A DNA stretch of 64,000 nucleotides from Antitrichia curtipendula. Lineage: Eukaryota > Streptophyta > Bryopsida > Hypnales > Leucodontaceae. Positions 48,752-60,939 of the stretch are shown piece after piece. Made by a program: the position numbers and the translations under genes. The DNA lies in NCBI GenBank assembly GCA_951230915.1, contig OX579637.1, positions 24,490,001 through 24,554,000 of the forward strand. Direction: 5' to 3'. How positions within the stretch are numbered: the stretch's first letter is position 1; every line of letters begins with the position of its first letter. The notes beneath the pieces were generated by a model, which was not told the origin of the DNA, did no database searches, and worked only from the letters and a program-made list of their open reading frames with translations.

Positions 48752-50304
48752 CCCCTAAGATAAGAGGCTCAAAAAGCGACCATCTAAGTGCTGATCTGCC
48801 TTTTTCATGTATCTCCTTGAAATGGAAGTATTTTTAGTTTATTTTTCAGTCAAAGAAAAATAGATGAGGAATCTAACTCAAGTTGTTTCATATTTTTGAA
48901 GCATTATTGAATTAGTTACAAATTTTTGCTCACAATATGATATAGGTCCCTATTTGTGAACATAGGCTTTCAGAAACCCATCCATGCATAGTTTGAAAAA
49001 AAATCAGGCCTTGTTCAAAAACTAGCATTGCAACATGTACAAAGCAATTGAAATGGTTTCTAAAAGCATCCCTTTCCAAATTTGAAATGAATGCTTGATT
49101 TAATCATTATTTCAGATTTTTCAATGCTTGTAAGAAGGTAGTTGAACAACAAATTCTAATTTTGAATTAAATTAGTAGACACCTAACCACTTAGTTAGGA
49201 ATGAACCCCATGTGGCTCTTAAACCATCCATTGAAGAAGTTAAAACAAATCTCATCAAGCTCCATAACCTCCATTGTAATTCACATTTCCAATTTTCCAC
49301 AATTCACATGTCCATTTCAGAGCCCCTATTGGATGGTTGAAAATGCCTGGGCTGTTTTAGAGCCCTCTCCCATAAAGATTTCTGACTATGTTTTCAACAA
49401 AAACGCTCCAAAACTGCCATTTCTAGTACAAGTACCAAGTTTTGGAGAAAAAAACATTTTTGGACACATGTAACCATAGGATCTTGTAGTCAACTGGTTT
49501 GAGAAGATGGGAAAAAAAATTCAGAAATTTTTGCTTTATAGATTGACGTCTGAAGTGACAAAAATCCCTTTTTTTTCCATGCGAAAATCCGGGCAGCTGC
49601 ACTTCACAAGGTCAAATCATTATGAAAAAATGTCCAAAGTGGTGGTGCTTCTTTGGATTCATTCTTCAAGGCAAGTTGGCTACATGCTTCAAAAAATTTA
49701 AATCACTTCGAACTCTACAACATATAGGAAAAATTTTGTAAGTAGAAAGAAGTAGAGAATGATTCAAAATACTGAATTGGTAACAATTTAGTTATAGAAT
49801 TGAAAAATGCCAATCCCAATGGTTGTAATGTTGTAATAAACTATCTACACCTAAAATTTTTATTTTTTTCCAAAAATACTAAAAATTGAGTTAAATGAAG
49901 GACTTCAAAGTTTATTTTAGAGTGGAGATTCCATAACTCCCCGCTAACTACCTTCAACTAAAACTCCTCATAACTTTCATCTCATAGATCAAAATGGAAT
50001 AATTCAAAGCTTCCCATGTATATATAAATCTAGAGAACCAATTCTAATTTTTTATTTTTTTTAAAAGTGATTTTTAAAAAAGGTTTATTTGTTGTCCGGG
50101 TTGCCCGCCGAGCAATGAAAACTATAAATCAGACAATAACTTTTTAACTGTATAGTAAAAAGTTATGAAAATTGTTGGGCCTTAAAGCTACTCCTTAGAA
50201 AAATGTTTTGTTAAACTTTCAATGAAAAAAAATAAAAATTCCATTTGTAGTGAGTGGCCCAAACTAACTATGTTGCCAACAAACGATGTTTGGTCCTTTA
50301 GGGA
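48752..50304. mobile_element. TTAA-flanked non-autonomous element 4 (up to 1.55 kb)
   Basis: Left end CCCCTAAGATAAG after TTAA (48748-48751); right end GGTCCTTTAGGGA before TTAA (50305-50308). The right ~920 bp (from about 49365) is closely related to element 3. The left 600 bp has no match that I noticed, so either this is a longer family member or a shorter element starts near 49357. Non-coding. Confidence 0.55.
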
Positions 50305-50308
50305 TTAA

Positions 50309-51280
50309 GACTTAAGAACACAAAAATAATTGGATTGATTCCAAATCTTTTGGAATCTTCCAAACATTATGCTAATGTTCCATTGTTCGGTTCCAAACAT
50401 TATGCTATCAGATATCAATTATTAAATTTTACAAGAATTGTATATATAAATTTAAATTATTTTGGTATGATCCAATTTGTTTAATTCTAGCTTTCTATTC
50501 CTTCTATTTCCAAATTTGTATAAATTCTAGAGAATTTTTTTTTTCTCATTTTAAAAAATAAAGAAATACTGCATTTGCCTTACATTCCAAAACAATTTTT
50601 TTCCAAGGGGATAAAAGCACTATTCATCTTCTTATAATTTTTCGTCTCCAAATGCTGCATTTTTTGCCTCCATAATTGAGCATCAATAATTGTTAAAATC
50701 TAAAAATCCAACGATCAATATCTTTTATAATTAATTCCACACATCCTACTATTCTAGACATAGTAGTCTTTTTTTTGGTACGCTTCTATTGAAAATTTCA
50801 AATACATCCCATACACAAATGAACCCTTGAAGTAGAACCCAAAAATATTAACTTGTATTTGAAGGGATTTCCAAATCCTTATAACCCGTACTTCAACTTG
50901 AAGCTTTTGAAGTACAACCACATAGCATTTAACTTGTATTTGATTTGAATTTTAAATACTTAGAACAACAATTTACCAACAACATAAAGCCTTCAACAAT
51001 AACTAAATAAAACATACCTTCTATATGATTTGAAATCAAAACCCTTGTAGCATCCAATAACAAGACTAAAGCCTTGAACTTGCTTCCAAACCATTAGAAC
51101 TTGCATTTTGTTTCCTTTCCAAATCCTTGTAGCCTCTATTTTCAAAAATAAATCTTTGAAATACATTTGAATACATTGTAATACATCAATGATGAAAATT
51201 CCTATTTCCAAACCCTTGTAGCCTCCATTACCAAAAATAAACCCACTCAATTAGAATCTACAAAATAAGAGACGTGTTTG
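50309..51280. other. AT-rich spacer with weak internal repeats
   Basis: Phrases like AACCCTTGTAGC and CCAAATCCTTGTAGCC recur at about 51040, 51120 and 51210. No gene. Confidence 0.4.
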
Positions 51281-51284
51281 ATTT

Positions 51285-52915
51285 GTTTTTTGAACTCATA
51301 ACCCTTTTAGTTCCTATTTGGAGAATTCATAAATGCATCCTTCAACTTGAATTAAAAAAAAAAATGTACCTTATTTTTTGTTATAAATCCAAAAACCTCT
51401 AGTGTCTACTTTCAAATTTTTTTTAATTGAAGCGAGCACGTCAATTTTCATTTTCTGAAATTTCCTTTTACAGGGTGGGTCCTAGTTCGCAAGTGCATGG
51501 TGAAGGCATGAAGGAGAGGTCCGGGCCCAAGAAGGGAGCAACATGCTTCCACACATGATCTTTGAACTCAAAAAGTAGTTGGACCCCTTAATGTAGCCAT
51601 TGACTTGAAGATATTCCCCTGAAATCAAATTAAAGGCTGGCTGCATTACTGGGTTCCCCCTCTCCATGGACAAGGAGATCCTATGACCAAGTTCAACTTC
51701 TATTTCAACTTTCCCCCCATACTATGGCTGAGGAGTGGGACGTCCGCGACCTTTCCAGGCGTCCACGCCCCTCCAGGACGTCCACGCCTCTGCGTTTGCA
51801 CCGTGTCCTGACGTCCGTGCCCTAACCAGACGTCCGTGCCCCTGCCTTGACGTCCGCGTCATATCCAGACGTCTGCGTCCTGACCTAGGTGTATGTGAGG
51901 AAACGTATCCAAGTGACAGACCTGAAATCCCTCAAAGCCAAGTTCGAACTCCCTCCAAGCCAAGGTTGAACTAACTTCAAGAAAAGTTCAAACTCCCTCC
52001 AAGCTAAGTTTGAACTCCCTCCAAGCCAAACTTGAACACGCAAACTCACAAACTTGAACACAAAAATATCTTAAATAGTATTTCATTGCAGTCCTAAACA
52101 CTCTAGTAGCCCCTTACCAAAAAAATATGTTGAAGGTGAATTCCACAAAAATCTTAACAAGTGTTTCATCTCAATGCAAAAGCCTTCTCCAATCCCATTA
52201 CCAAAAAATATGTTGAACTTGAATTCCAAAATAACTTGAATTCCAAAAAAAAAAAAGCCAAAAAAATATAAATTGGTTATGATTTGATTTGTGAACTCCA
52301 AATCCTAAATCCCAAATAGGTTCTAATTAGAAGAATAAAAAATGAATCCTTAAATTTGAATATAAACAAATATGTACCTTGTCTTTCATTAGGACTCCAA
52401 ACCCTTTGGGATTCTACTCACACAAATTTTATCCTTCTTGTTTGGAAGTTCATTTTCATTTTCAAAATTATTATTCTTTGGGTGAGTCCTAGTAAGCAAG
52501 TGCATGGTGAAGGCATGAAGGAGAGGTCCGGGCCCAAGAAGGGAGCAACATGCTTCCACACATGATCTTTGAACTCAAAAAGTAGTTGGACCCCTTAATT
52601 TAGCCATTGACTTGAAGATATTCCCCTGAAATCAAATTAAAGGCTGGCTGCATTATTGGGTTCCCCCTCTCCATGGAAAAAAAGATCCCATGACCAAGTT
52701 CAACTTCTATTTCAACTTCCCCCCATACTATGGCTAAGGAGTGGAACGTCCGCAACCTTTCCAGGCATCCACGCCCCTCCAGGACGTCCACGCCCCTGCG
52801 TTTGTACCGTGTCTAGACGTCCGTGCCCTGATAGAAAGAAGCGTGACGTTTTTCACCAAACTTGTCCTTCTCTGACGTCCTCGCCCCTGTAGAATCCGTC
52901 CGCGCCCCTACACTT
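51285..52915. repeat. Tandem duplication (offset 1007 bp) containing two CGTCC arrays
   Basis: The segment from about 51285 to 51890 is repeated at about 52292-52850. The part from CCTAG (51481 and 52488) to the CGTCC array is nearly identical over about 330 bp, with an offset of 1007. The earlier part is more diverged. Each copy ends in an array of GACGTCCACGCCCCT-like phrases (51735-51890 and 52745-52915). Between the copies, a short phrase of the type TTGAACTCCCTCCAAGCC recurs about four times (51945-52035). The second copy leads straight into the transposase promoter, so the duplication may have added regulatory arrays. Confidence 0.72.
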
Positions 52916-52921
52916 TCAGGG

Positions 52922-52927
52922 TATAAA
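52922..52927 (+). promoter_or_regulatory. TATA box of the hAT transposase gene
   Basis: TATAAA in GGGTATAAAGGCAACC, directly after a CGTCC array and 247 bp upstream of the transposase ATG at 53169. The context is the same as at 45679. Confidence 0.55.
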
Positions 52928-53168
52928 GGCAACCCCACTATTGTAACTTCCCTACATTTATCATCTTGGCCTCATATCTTGGACTTCAATACAGTTTGAG
53001 CTCCTTGTGAGCCTACTTGGGTGGCAAATGGCCCTGGTTTGTTGCTGAGGTGATGTAAAAATCAGTTCAAGTAGTGGATTGGCACTAACTATTATTTGGT
53101 CCTTTTCATTTGGTGTGATAGCCTCTTCTACGTCCTAGAAGAACACATTTCTATTTGTTGTGAACGCA

Positions 53169-56100
53169 ATGGGAAGTCAACAAAAGCAAACAAAAGAATG
53201 GGAACCATGGTATAATTTCTTTGGTAATGGGAATAAAGTGAGTTGTGTTTTTTGCAATGCAACATTCAGCTATAAACGCAAGCGCGCGTTTGCTCACTTT
53301 GGATATGGCACGAAGTCCGAGAAGTCAATTTGTCTTAGTGCGCCGCGAGCTGTGTGCCATTGATTTGCAAATTGTGCAAACTTTGTCCCGCAACGATTGA
53401 GCCCTGAGGACATGTACAATGGAGAATCAATTCTAGGTGGTCCATCAAGAGTGACTCCAGTCGCAAGTTCAAGCCAATTCACTCAGGACGAAGTGACTGG
53501 AGGGGGCCCTGGTGGGGACCAAGCTGAAGAGGTTACTCTCCCTAATGGGAATGACCCAATACAGAGGTTCCAAAGTCTTGCTGCATCAAATTTCACGAGA
53601 TCTGGAACATTACTTCAGCAACGCATAAAGGATGCGTTTAACATTGCAAAGAAGAAGGAGTTGGATGACAAATGGGCATCGTTTTTTTACGAGGCAAACG
53701 TGCCATTTAATGTGGCAAGGAATCCAGCCTTTATTGAGGCTGTGAGGGCAACCTCAGTGGCAAAGTTTGAATACAGTCGACCTTCTTATCATCACTTCAG
53801 GACTAAGTTGATTGAACTTAGGAGGTTGCAAATCGAGAAGCAAATTGAAACCAAAGTTGGTTTTGCAATGAAGCATTATGGAGTGTCGATATGCACTAAT
53901 GGTTGGGATGACGTGAACCAGAGACCCCTAATGAATGTGATGATGTCGTGTCCTACCGGTGATGTATTTTTGGGGTCCATTGACACTACCAACAACAAAA
54001 ATGACATGCGCTATGTAGCGAACCAGTCCAGATGAAAGTAATCATTGAGAAAGTGGGTTCAAAACACGTGACGCAGGTTTGTACGGATAATGCAGGGGAC
54101 ATGCTTGGGGCATTAGACAATATCGTTCACACATACCCCTACATTTTCAAGCAAGACTGCATGGCACATGCCTTGGATCTCATGTTGGAAGATTGGACCT
54201 AAGTACCTAAATTCAAAGATTTAATTAAGAGGGCAAGAAGATTGTGCCAGTACATTTGTAACCATCATGCGACCATGTCTGCTTTTCGAGAGTTGAGTCC
54301 GAACCTTCAGCTCGTAGTGCCAAACGGACCTGCTTTGCTTGTAATTTCCTCATATTGCACCGACTAGAAAAACTTCGAGGAGTACTACTACGGTTAAAAG
54401 ACCATGCGCGCGTTCAAAACTACTTTGATGGTCTACAAAACAGACAGAATGAACCGCAAGCAGCTACGACTGCACGTAATGTGGTGTCAACTATTGAAGA
54501 TGTGGGCTTCTAGCAACGATGCATGAATTACGTGCACATGATTAAAGACGTGTTGAAGGCATTGCGTATATTTGATGGCAAAGAACCAGCTATGGGTCGG
54601 GCGTGGCTCGTAATGCACAATTTGAGAAGCCATGTGTTTTCTTTAAAAGAGCCACCCTTCAACCTACAAGATGACATAGCCACCACCATGGAGGAATGTG
54701 TCCAAACAAGGTGAGACATGGTCTTTACGGATACTCACTACGCCAGGGCCCTTCTGAATCCATACCTCTTGGATAACGTGGCGCTTAGGGATGATGGAGT
54801 TGCCCTCTATGCATTGTACCGAGTCATCCTTAAAATGGTGAATGTAGTGGGTGTACAGTTGAACGACGTGTTGGCGGAATTAACAAAATTCGAGGAGGGC
54901 ATGGGGCCATATAGTGCTGCGGAGACACCTGACACCCGAGCGACATAGATGCTTCCCCACCAATGGTGGCACAGGATTGGAGATTGAGCACTATCTAAGA
55001 TTGCCGTGCGTATTCTAGCATTGACGTGTTCAACATGCTCGTGTGAAAGGAATTGGAGTATGTATTCCTTTGTCCACAACAAGGTCCGGAATTGGTTAGC
55101 CCCCAAGAAGGCTGAGTCATTGGTATATATTTATATTAATAGCCGTGTACTTCAGCAAAGACCGGGGGCTGATTTGGTTTGTTGGTACGATGCTAATATC
55201 TACTCGGAGGATTCTGACCCAGATGCCCTTGGCCCCATTCCGGTAGATGAACGCAATCGTGAGTTTGATGTACTGGTAGCTGAGGAAGAGGTTGATGTGG
55301 AAGCAAACGGAGCACCCCAAGAGTACCGACCAAATCCAGATTTGTAGAAGGCGAGTGCCGATCACCTCGAAGATGCCAGAAATTACTACAAAAATGATGA
55401 TGAAGTGGAAGAAGAAGTACTTCATGGTTGCTGGGGCCCTTGGGGATCTGATCCTCACCAAAGTCCTCCTCCCCCTGGCCTTCAAAATCCATTTTTTTCG
55501 GAAGTACAACCTCTGCCTTTGGAGAGTGATGACCTGGATGTGATGGACCTCGATGATGATAATGGTCCCTCCAACAACGACGATGACCTCCCTCCAGAAA
55601 ACAAAAGGAAAAATGGACCTGGAAATGGTGGTGGAAATCTGAGGAACAATGCAACTCAGAATACTGAAGGATCTGTTTGCAATCGTGATGGTAGTAGGGG
55701 GCCTGGAAGAGTGGGTGGTCGCGATCGCAATAGAGTTGTCAAAAGGCGGCATGGCCAGAACATTGAAAATATAAGAATGGCACAATTGTTTGCAGGAAAT
55801 GTCAGGGGGGGCCCATAGCGGGAGCAAGGCATTTTGACCCTGAACGTTTAGATCCCAGTGATGTTTTTGCGTTTATTGACCCGCTTAAAGATGAAGACCG
55901 TATGCCCCCACCGGTTGCAGTGCGTACTGTTCTTTATATCCGGAATACACCAGTGCAACGTTTCATTAGCCCTTTTTCTCCCACAAATTTGAGCATTCAC
56001 TGTCAACCTTCTCAAGAAAGGCCAGGCTCAATGGAAAATGTTGAATTGATGCCTCGAAGCATTTCAAAAGTCATAAGGGGTGGTAGACCCCCTACCGCTC

Positions 56101-56253
56101 CTCGACTCGTAGTTCACCACACTATGGGTGAATATCAACAAGGACGTGGAAGGACTACCGTCCATGGAGGAACAAGGGGTCGTGCAAGGACCAGAGATGG
56201 TGCTGGAATTAGAGGTGGACAAATCAACAATGAAGCGTCATCGTCTAGGCCTT
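53169..56253 (+). pseudogene. hAT transposase copy B, part 1 (BED finger to tail)
   Basis: ATG at 53169. BED-type finger at 53230-53400 (CVFCNATFSYKRKRAFAHF, then more Cys/His), interrupted by TGA at about 53364. DUF659 block: YSRPSYHHFRTKL at 53770, then ICTNGWDD, where copy A has ICIDGWDD, so the first catalytic Asp is Asn. A 5-bp insertion near 54025 shifts the frame. CTDNAGDM with the second Asp follows, then KQDCMAHALDLML. There is a 1-bp deletion near 54330. The dimerisation motif CERNWSMYSFVHNK is at about 55040-55080. Stops at 54511-54513, 54712-54714, 54985-54987 and 55345-55347 are sense codons in copy A. The acidic tail runs to the insertion at 56254, in the codons for RPSK. Confidence 0.92.
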
Positions 56254-59200
56254 TGTGAGCACTTATTTACCCAGTACATATGCACAACCAAATTCTAAGA
56301 AATCAAAATTAATTCCTATGGGTGCCTAACATTGATTCATTGTGCCTTCCAAGCAATGGATCTTTGTGTAATTTCTAAGTGTTTTAGACTCAAAAAAAAC
56401 CTAAGATACCTTAAACTAGGTTTTAATTGACCTTTTTTGGCTTCTAATTAGGCTGCTGTGGTTTCTTAGTGAAGTGGTGTTTAGACCAAAAATAATTCCA
56501 TATTCTTGTAGTTTATTTTTTACTCATTCTATAATGGTAAGACTCGACTTCATTGGATCTTTCTATCAAAAGTTATGAGTGGATGAAGTTTGACCGCTAA
56601 TTGGTACATCAAACTTCATCCATGGTTTTCTACCACTTGGTAAGTCTAAATTGGGATTTTTCTTCACTCAGAGTTTATTCTTTTTTTTCTTTTCCAAACT
56701 CACTCAATGTTTTCCACTTTCACTTCCTCTAAGTATTTTTCATCCATTCTAATCACTAAACTTCATCTAGCTCTATCTTGTTCGTTTTAAGTCCAAATTC
56801 TAAGTTTAATATGTTTTTGGAAAGCTAATGTAAAGTTCTAGCCTATAATCACTCTGTATCTAAGTAAAAACTTCATCTACTACTACTGAATTGAACTTGA
56901 AATTCGGCTAAGTGTTTAGAATTGCTAATCTAAACAATTAAAAAGAAGGGAAATTGTTTAGTAATTTACCTCAAGTTGGCCTTCATCCGTGGTGTTGTAG
57001 AGTAGCTCCTTGAGATATTCCCGGTCCGCCATCTTCGGGGCTATCATGAAATTTTGCTCACCGCTTGAAAAGATGGTTTTAATACAAAGTTTGAACTTCT
57101 AAATTCTAACTACTTGCTTCTTTCTTTTCTTTTGCACTAGGACTATTTGAACTCAATTATTATATTCTTAGTTGACTTGAAAGGTCTTTTCCAATAATTC
57201 TTTTGAATTATTGAATTGATAAGCTTCTTCTTTCCTTTCAAGTCAATAATTGGTATTATCCTATTTCTAATGGCTAAATACTCTTCTCTAAGATTTCCTT
57301 CTAAATCCTATCAACTTCTAATTTTTTCTTCTACTAACAATTGTTGAAAAGCTCTAAACCTCTTCGATTAAATTCTAAATTCAAATTTATACTATAACCC
57401 CCTTCTAATGGTCTGACTTTGCTTTTAGCCTCGGCTCTAAATACACTCTAGCTCTCGGTCTGACTTTTGACAGCTTATTATTTTTAGATTTATGATATAT
57501 TTCCTTGTAGAAGCTAAAACTAGCTTTCTAAATTGATGTGGAACTTGCAATTTGGACCTTTTTAGTAGAAGTTATGCATGGATGAAGTTTTGATGACTAA
57601 TTAGTATTTGAAATTTCATCCGCTTATATCTTACTCATTTTAGCTCCGATTTCTTTGTATTTTATGTTTTTGAAAAGCTCTTGACTTCTACTATGAGATT
57701 ATAGACTCAAATCTGTACTACCACCTTTTCTTAGCGGTCTCACTATACCCTTGGTCTCGGCCCTAAGAAAGATTATCATCAAAAATAACAAACTTGAACA
57801 AACTTGAACAAACTAAGGCCGAAAGGCCTAATTACATAGAAATGATTAAGGAAAAGGGGGAAGTTCAAAGTTTTGCCGTGGTTTCTCAAACACCAAAAAT
57901 TACACAAATCGCTCAAACCTCACTAGTTCAAAGCTCCGCCGTGGATTTAACAAAATGAAAAAATAACTCTCTAAACTATTCTCCATGAAGCCAAAGTTTT
58001 GCCGTCCCAAATGGGACAAGGGAAATATTTGACACAAAAAACAACCCAACACTTGTTAGTACAACTACAATAGTTAGTACAATTACAAAGGTTAGTACAA
58101 ACTTGGTACAAAACACTCAAGACAAGTTAGAAACTTATAAAATGCACAATAATTAGTAATTAGAGGCTCCCCTAAGCGGCACAACCAGACACAAAGGAAG
58201 GAACTCTAGGATTAGTACAAGTTAGTACAAAAATCCTCAAAACCCTTCAAAATCCAACAAAACACTTGGAAAATACATAAACAAGGTTAGCTAACCTTGA
58301 AGGGACTCCAATGTCCTTCAAAGTTCAACAAAATACAAGAAAATAGAGCTTAAAATGCTCCCAAAATACACGTTTAGCAACTTGGCTAAAATCAAGCCCA
58401 GAGTCTAAATTATTGAACCAACGTGGTCGTGTGCCAAAAACTATGGCTACAAGGGGTATTTGTGAGAGAAAAGTGAGCCCCTTATATACATTTCCAAGGG
58501 TGCTCACCCCCCTCTCTTTTCCTACTAGTAATCTTATCACTTGAGATTTTCATCCTAATCTTCTAATTTTTGACTTTCTATGTTGAACCAAACTTCTAAC
58601 TTTTGGAGAACAACTCCAAATCACAAACGGATTGCGCCGTTGGCTTTAGAAGGCCATTTTTAGTCCACTAATTCTCCTACATGGTCATATTTGTTATATT
58701 TGGACAAATGGTAGTCTCAATTTTATCCTCGAGTTGAAGATAAACAGTCATAACTATTCAATTTTGAGACTATTTGGAAATTTGAGACTTTAAAATATTA
58801 CTATGTATAAAAACCTTTCATTGCCAAAAGGTTGCAATCTCAACTTATCCTCGACTCGAGGATAAATCCATACAATTGTTTTAGGACAAAAGTCTCAAAC
58901 TCTGTCAATTGTCCAATAATAATGAATAAGGCCTTCTACCCCCTAATTTGATCTCAAAAACGCAATAATACTTAACGCTAATTGAACACAAAAAGAAGTA
59001 AAAATCCAATCTTTGGGGTTGACTTTTCTGAGAAAAGTAACTAGCCTAAGTTCTTTAGAAGGTCTAAGGGAGTAAGAAAAGACCCAATTTGAGCCCATTC
59101 CAATTCCATGTGCTCCCGAGACGCCGGTCAACTCCACCGGATTCTTCAAATTTGGCAATTGTCGAGGTATCTTGCCGGTTTGGGCACTTCTGACTATTGA

Positions 59201-60020
59201 AATGTCCTGAAACTTACTGGGACGTTTTATTAACATAAAAAAAGCTAGTCTAATTTTTAGTGAGATTTTACCGCAACCTGGATGATTTACAAAAAATTTC
59301 CATCCAAGATTTTGGCAGTTGACCATTTGGAAAGGCATTTTCTATAAGTCAAAAAATTCCGAATCTATTTATGGAATCTCTCATGGAATCTCTCATGGAA
59401 TTCCACAAAGAATGTGCAAGCTCATATTCTTACTTTGCACAAAGGTCATAGGAGAATCAAATCTTGTCTTCTCCTTGCAAAATTGGTAACTAGGAGATCT
59501 TCTGCGTAGGGGGGAATCTTGGCAAACCAATTTCGCCGTTGGTCTCCAAACATGATTTTCACCCAAGAATGACATATTGCATCCCCAGATTTCTCCTAGG
59601 TGTCCGTCTTACGATTGTAACTCCTACAGGCCTAATAATTGGGGTTTTTGCTATTTCTTCGATAGAATGGAGAAAGTGAAACCTATCGTTGGGAATGAAC
59701 ATATAACTTCAATGGTATTCCCTCAGACCAAATCTAGATCTAAGATGTCACCTACACCGTGGGTTTGGTGATTCTAGCCCTATTTATTATAAATCCGTCT
59801 AATTACGTGAAATCCTGATTTTATATCTATTCACAAACGGGAATCGGGTTTAGTTGAGGGCAACTTACTGATAAGGGACCAAATGCTATATTGGTATGTG
59901 ACACACCTATTTTGGTCTTACACTCTTTAGGGGGCTTTTTGCAACTAAAAGTACATTCAAACTTAATATAAATGAAAAAAAAAAAATAGTGAGTCCCGGG
60001 TGACGAATCGGGACCTCACA
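56254..60020 (-). mobile_element. Solo-LTR-like element 2 (3.77 kb) inside the transposase gene
   Basis: Ends TGTGAG...CTCACA, flanked by GCCTT (56249-56253) and ACCTT (60021-60025), a 5-bp duplication with one change. Copy A of the transposase shows the uninterrupted site (around 3962-3967, minus strand), which proves the insertion. It is related over its length to 18263-21772 in reverse. Read on the minus strand it has a TATATAAGG box near 58480, about 1.5 kb from its 5' end. No coding frame: the open stretch at 59338-58943 has no motif and its relative at about 19.0 kb is not open. Solo LTR of a large retrotransposon is the best explanation. Confidence 0.78.
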
Positions 60021-60420
60021 ACCTTCTAAACGCCCTCTCCTAGGAATTGGGGTCAGAGACCCGAACGTGGTGATAGAGCCATTTTTGAATACGTCTGTTC
60101 CAAGACCAACTTTGTCCACTCCAGGGTATGTTGTTCCTCGAGTACAAGGAGGCCCCACTATAAATTCTGATGCAGAGGATCCTAGAGCTCAATGACATAA
60201 GAGATTTAAACGCAGTCGTAGGCATGGTGAAATAGTTGTGGAGCTTCGAAATGAGAACTCCAAAGTAGAGGGCCACTACACCACAGACGGTGACGATAGA
60301 GGAGATGAACGTGGAGCTAGTGAAGGCGATGATGATGAAGACGACCTTGATTGTAATGAGGCACCAGCAGATGATGATGTAGTCATTTGAAATGTTGCAT
60401 TAGGGGGTCCGGATATATAA
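60021..60420 (+). pseudogene. hAT transposase copy B, part 2 (C-terminal tail)
   Basis: This is the continuation of the acidic tail after the insertion. VVIEPFLNTSVPRPTLSTPG and ELRNENSKVEGHYTTD match 3921-3568 (minus) of copy A nearly residue for residue, with stops where copy A has Gln and Arg. It ends at TAA 60418-60420, the same position as in copy A. Confidence 0.88.
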
Positions 60421-60939
60421 GAAGTCCGCAGATCAAGTCATTTCAACAATTGAGGGGCACTCGTCACCATCTGTAGATCTTCATTCACCGTTAGTTCAAG
60501 ACAGTTGCACCAATTGAAACATGAAATAATAAAGATCTACAAGAACAAGAAGGAGGGTCTAAGATAACCAATGGAAGCGGAGGCGTATCTTAAAAGTATA
60601 AATTGATTGTGTTGTGCACTTGTTATTGTACTGAACATCACTTGAAATTTATAAATGTTATTGGTTATCTGAAATAATGAAGTCTCCAAATCTCCAATTG
60701 TGTTTGCAAAATTATTACATTTACCATGCATGTAGATTTGTATATGATTTGATTTCCAAACCATTATACAGTTGTATCCTTAAATTTGTAAACCAACATT
60801 TTTAAAGATGACTACAAAGAAGTCTCTTTGTATTGGACATGAATTTGAAACACTTGTAGCCACTATTTTTCAAAATAAAGTCTTGAACATGATCCTGGAA
60901 AAGTAGAACTTCTACTTCATCTGAATTAAACTGCAGCGT
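60421..60939. other. 3' untranslated part of hAT copy B
   Basis: Matches 3567-3061 of copy A in inverted orientation. No separate gene. Confidence 0.65.

Noticed and set aside
55117..55827. 236-codon open frame on the minus strand (and 243 codons at 4368-5099, plus)
   Set aside because: Both are the antisense of the hAT transposase tail, which is the recognisable strand.
58943..59338. 131-codon open frame (minus)
   Set aside because: Inside the LTR-like element; the homologous part at about 19.0 kb is not open.
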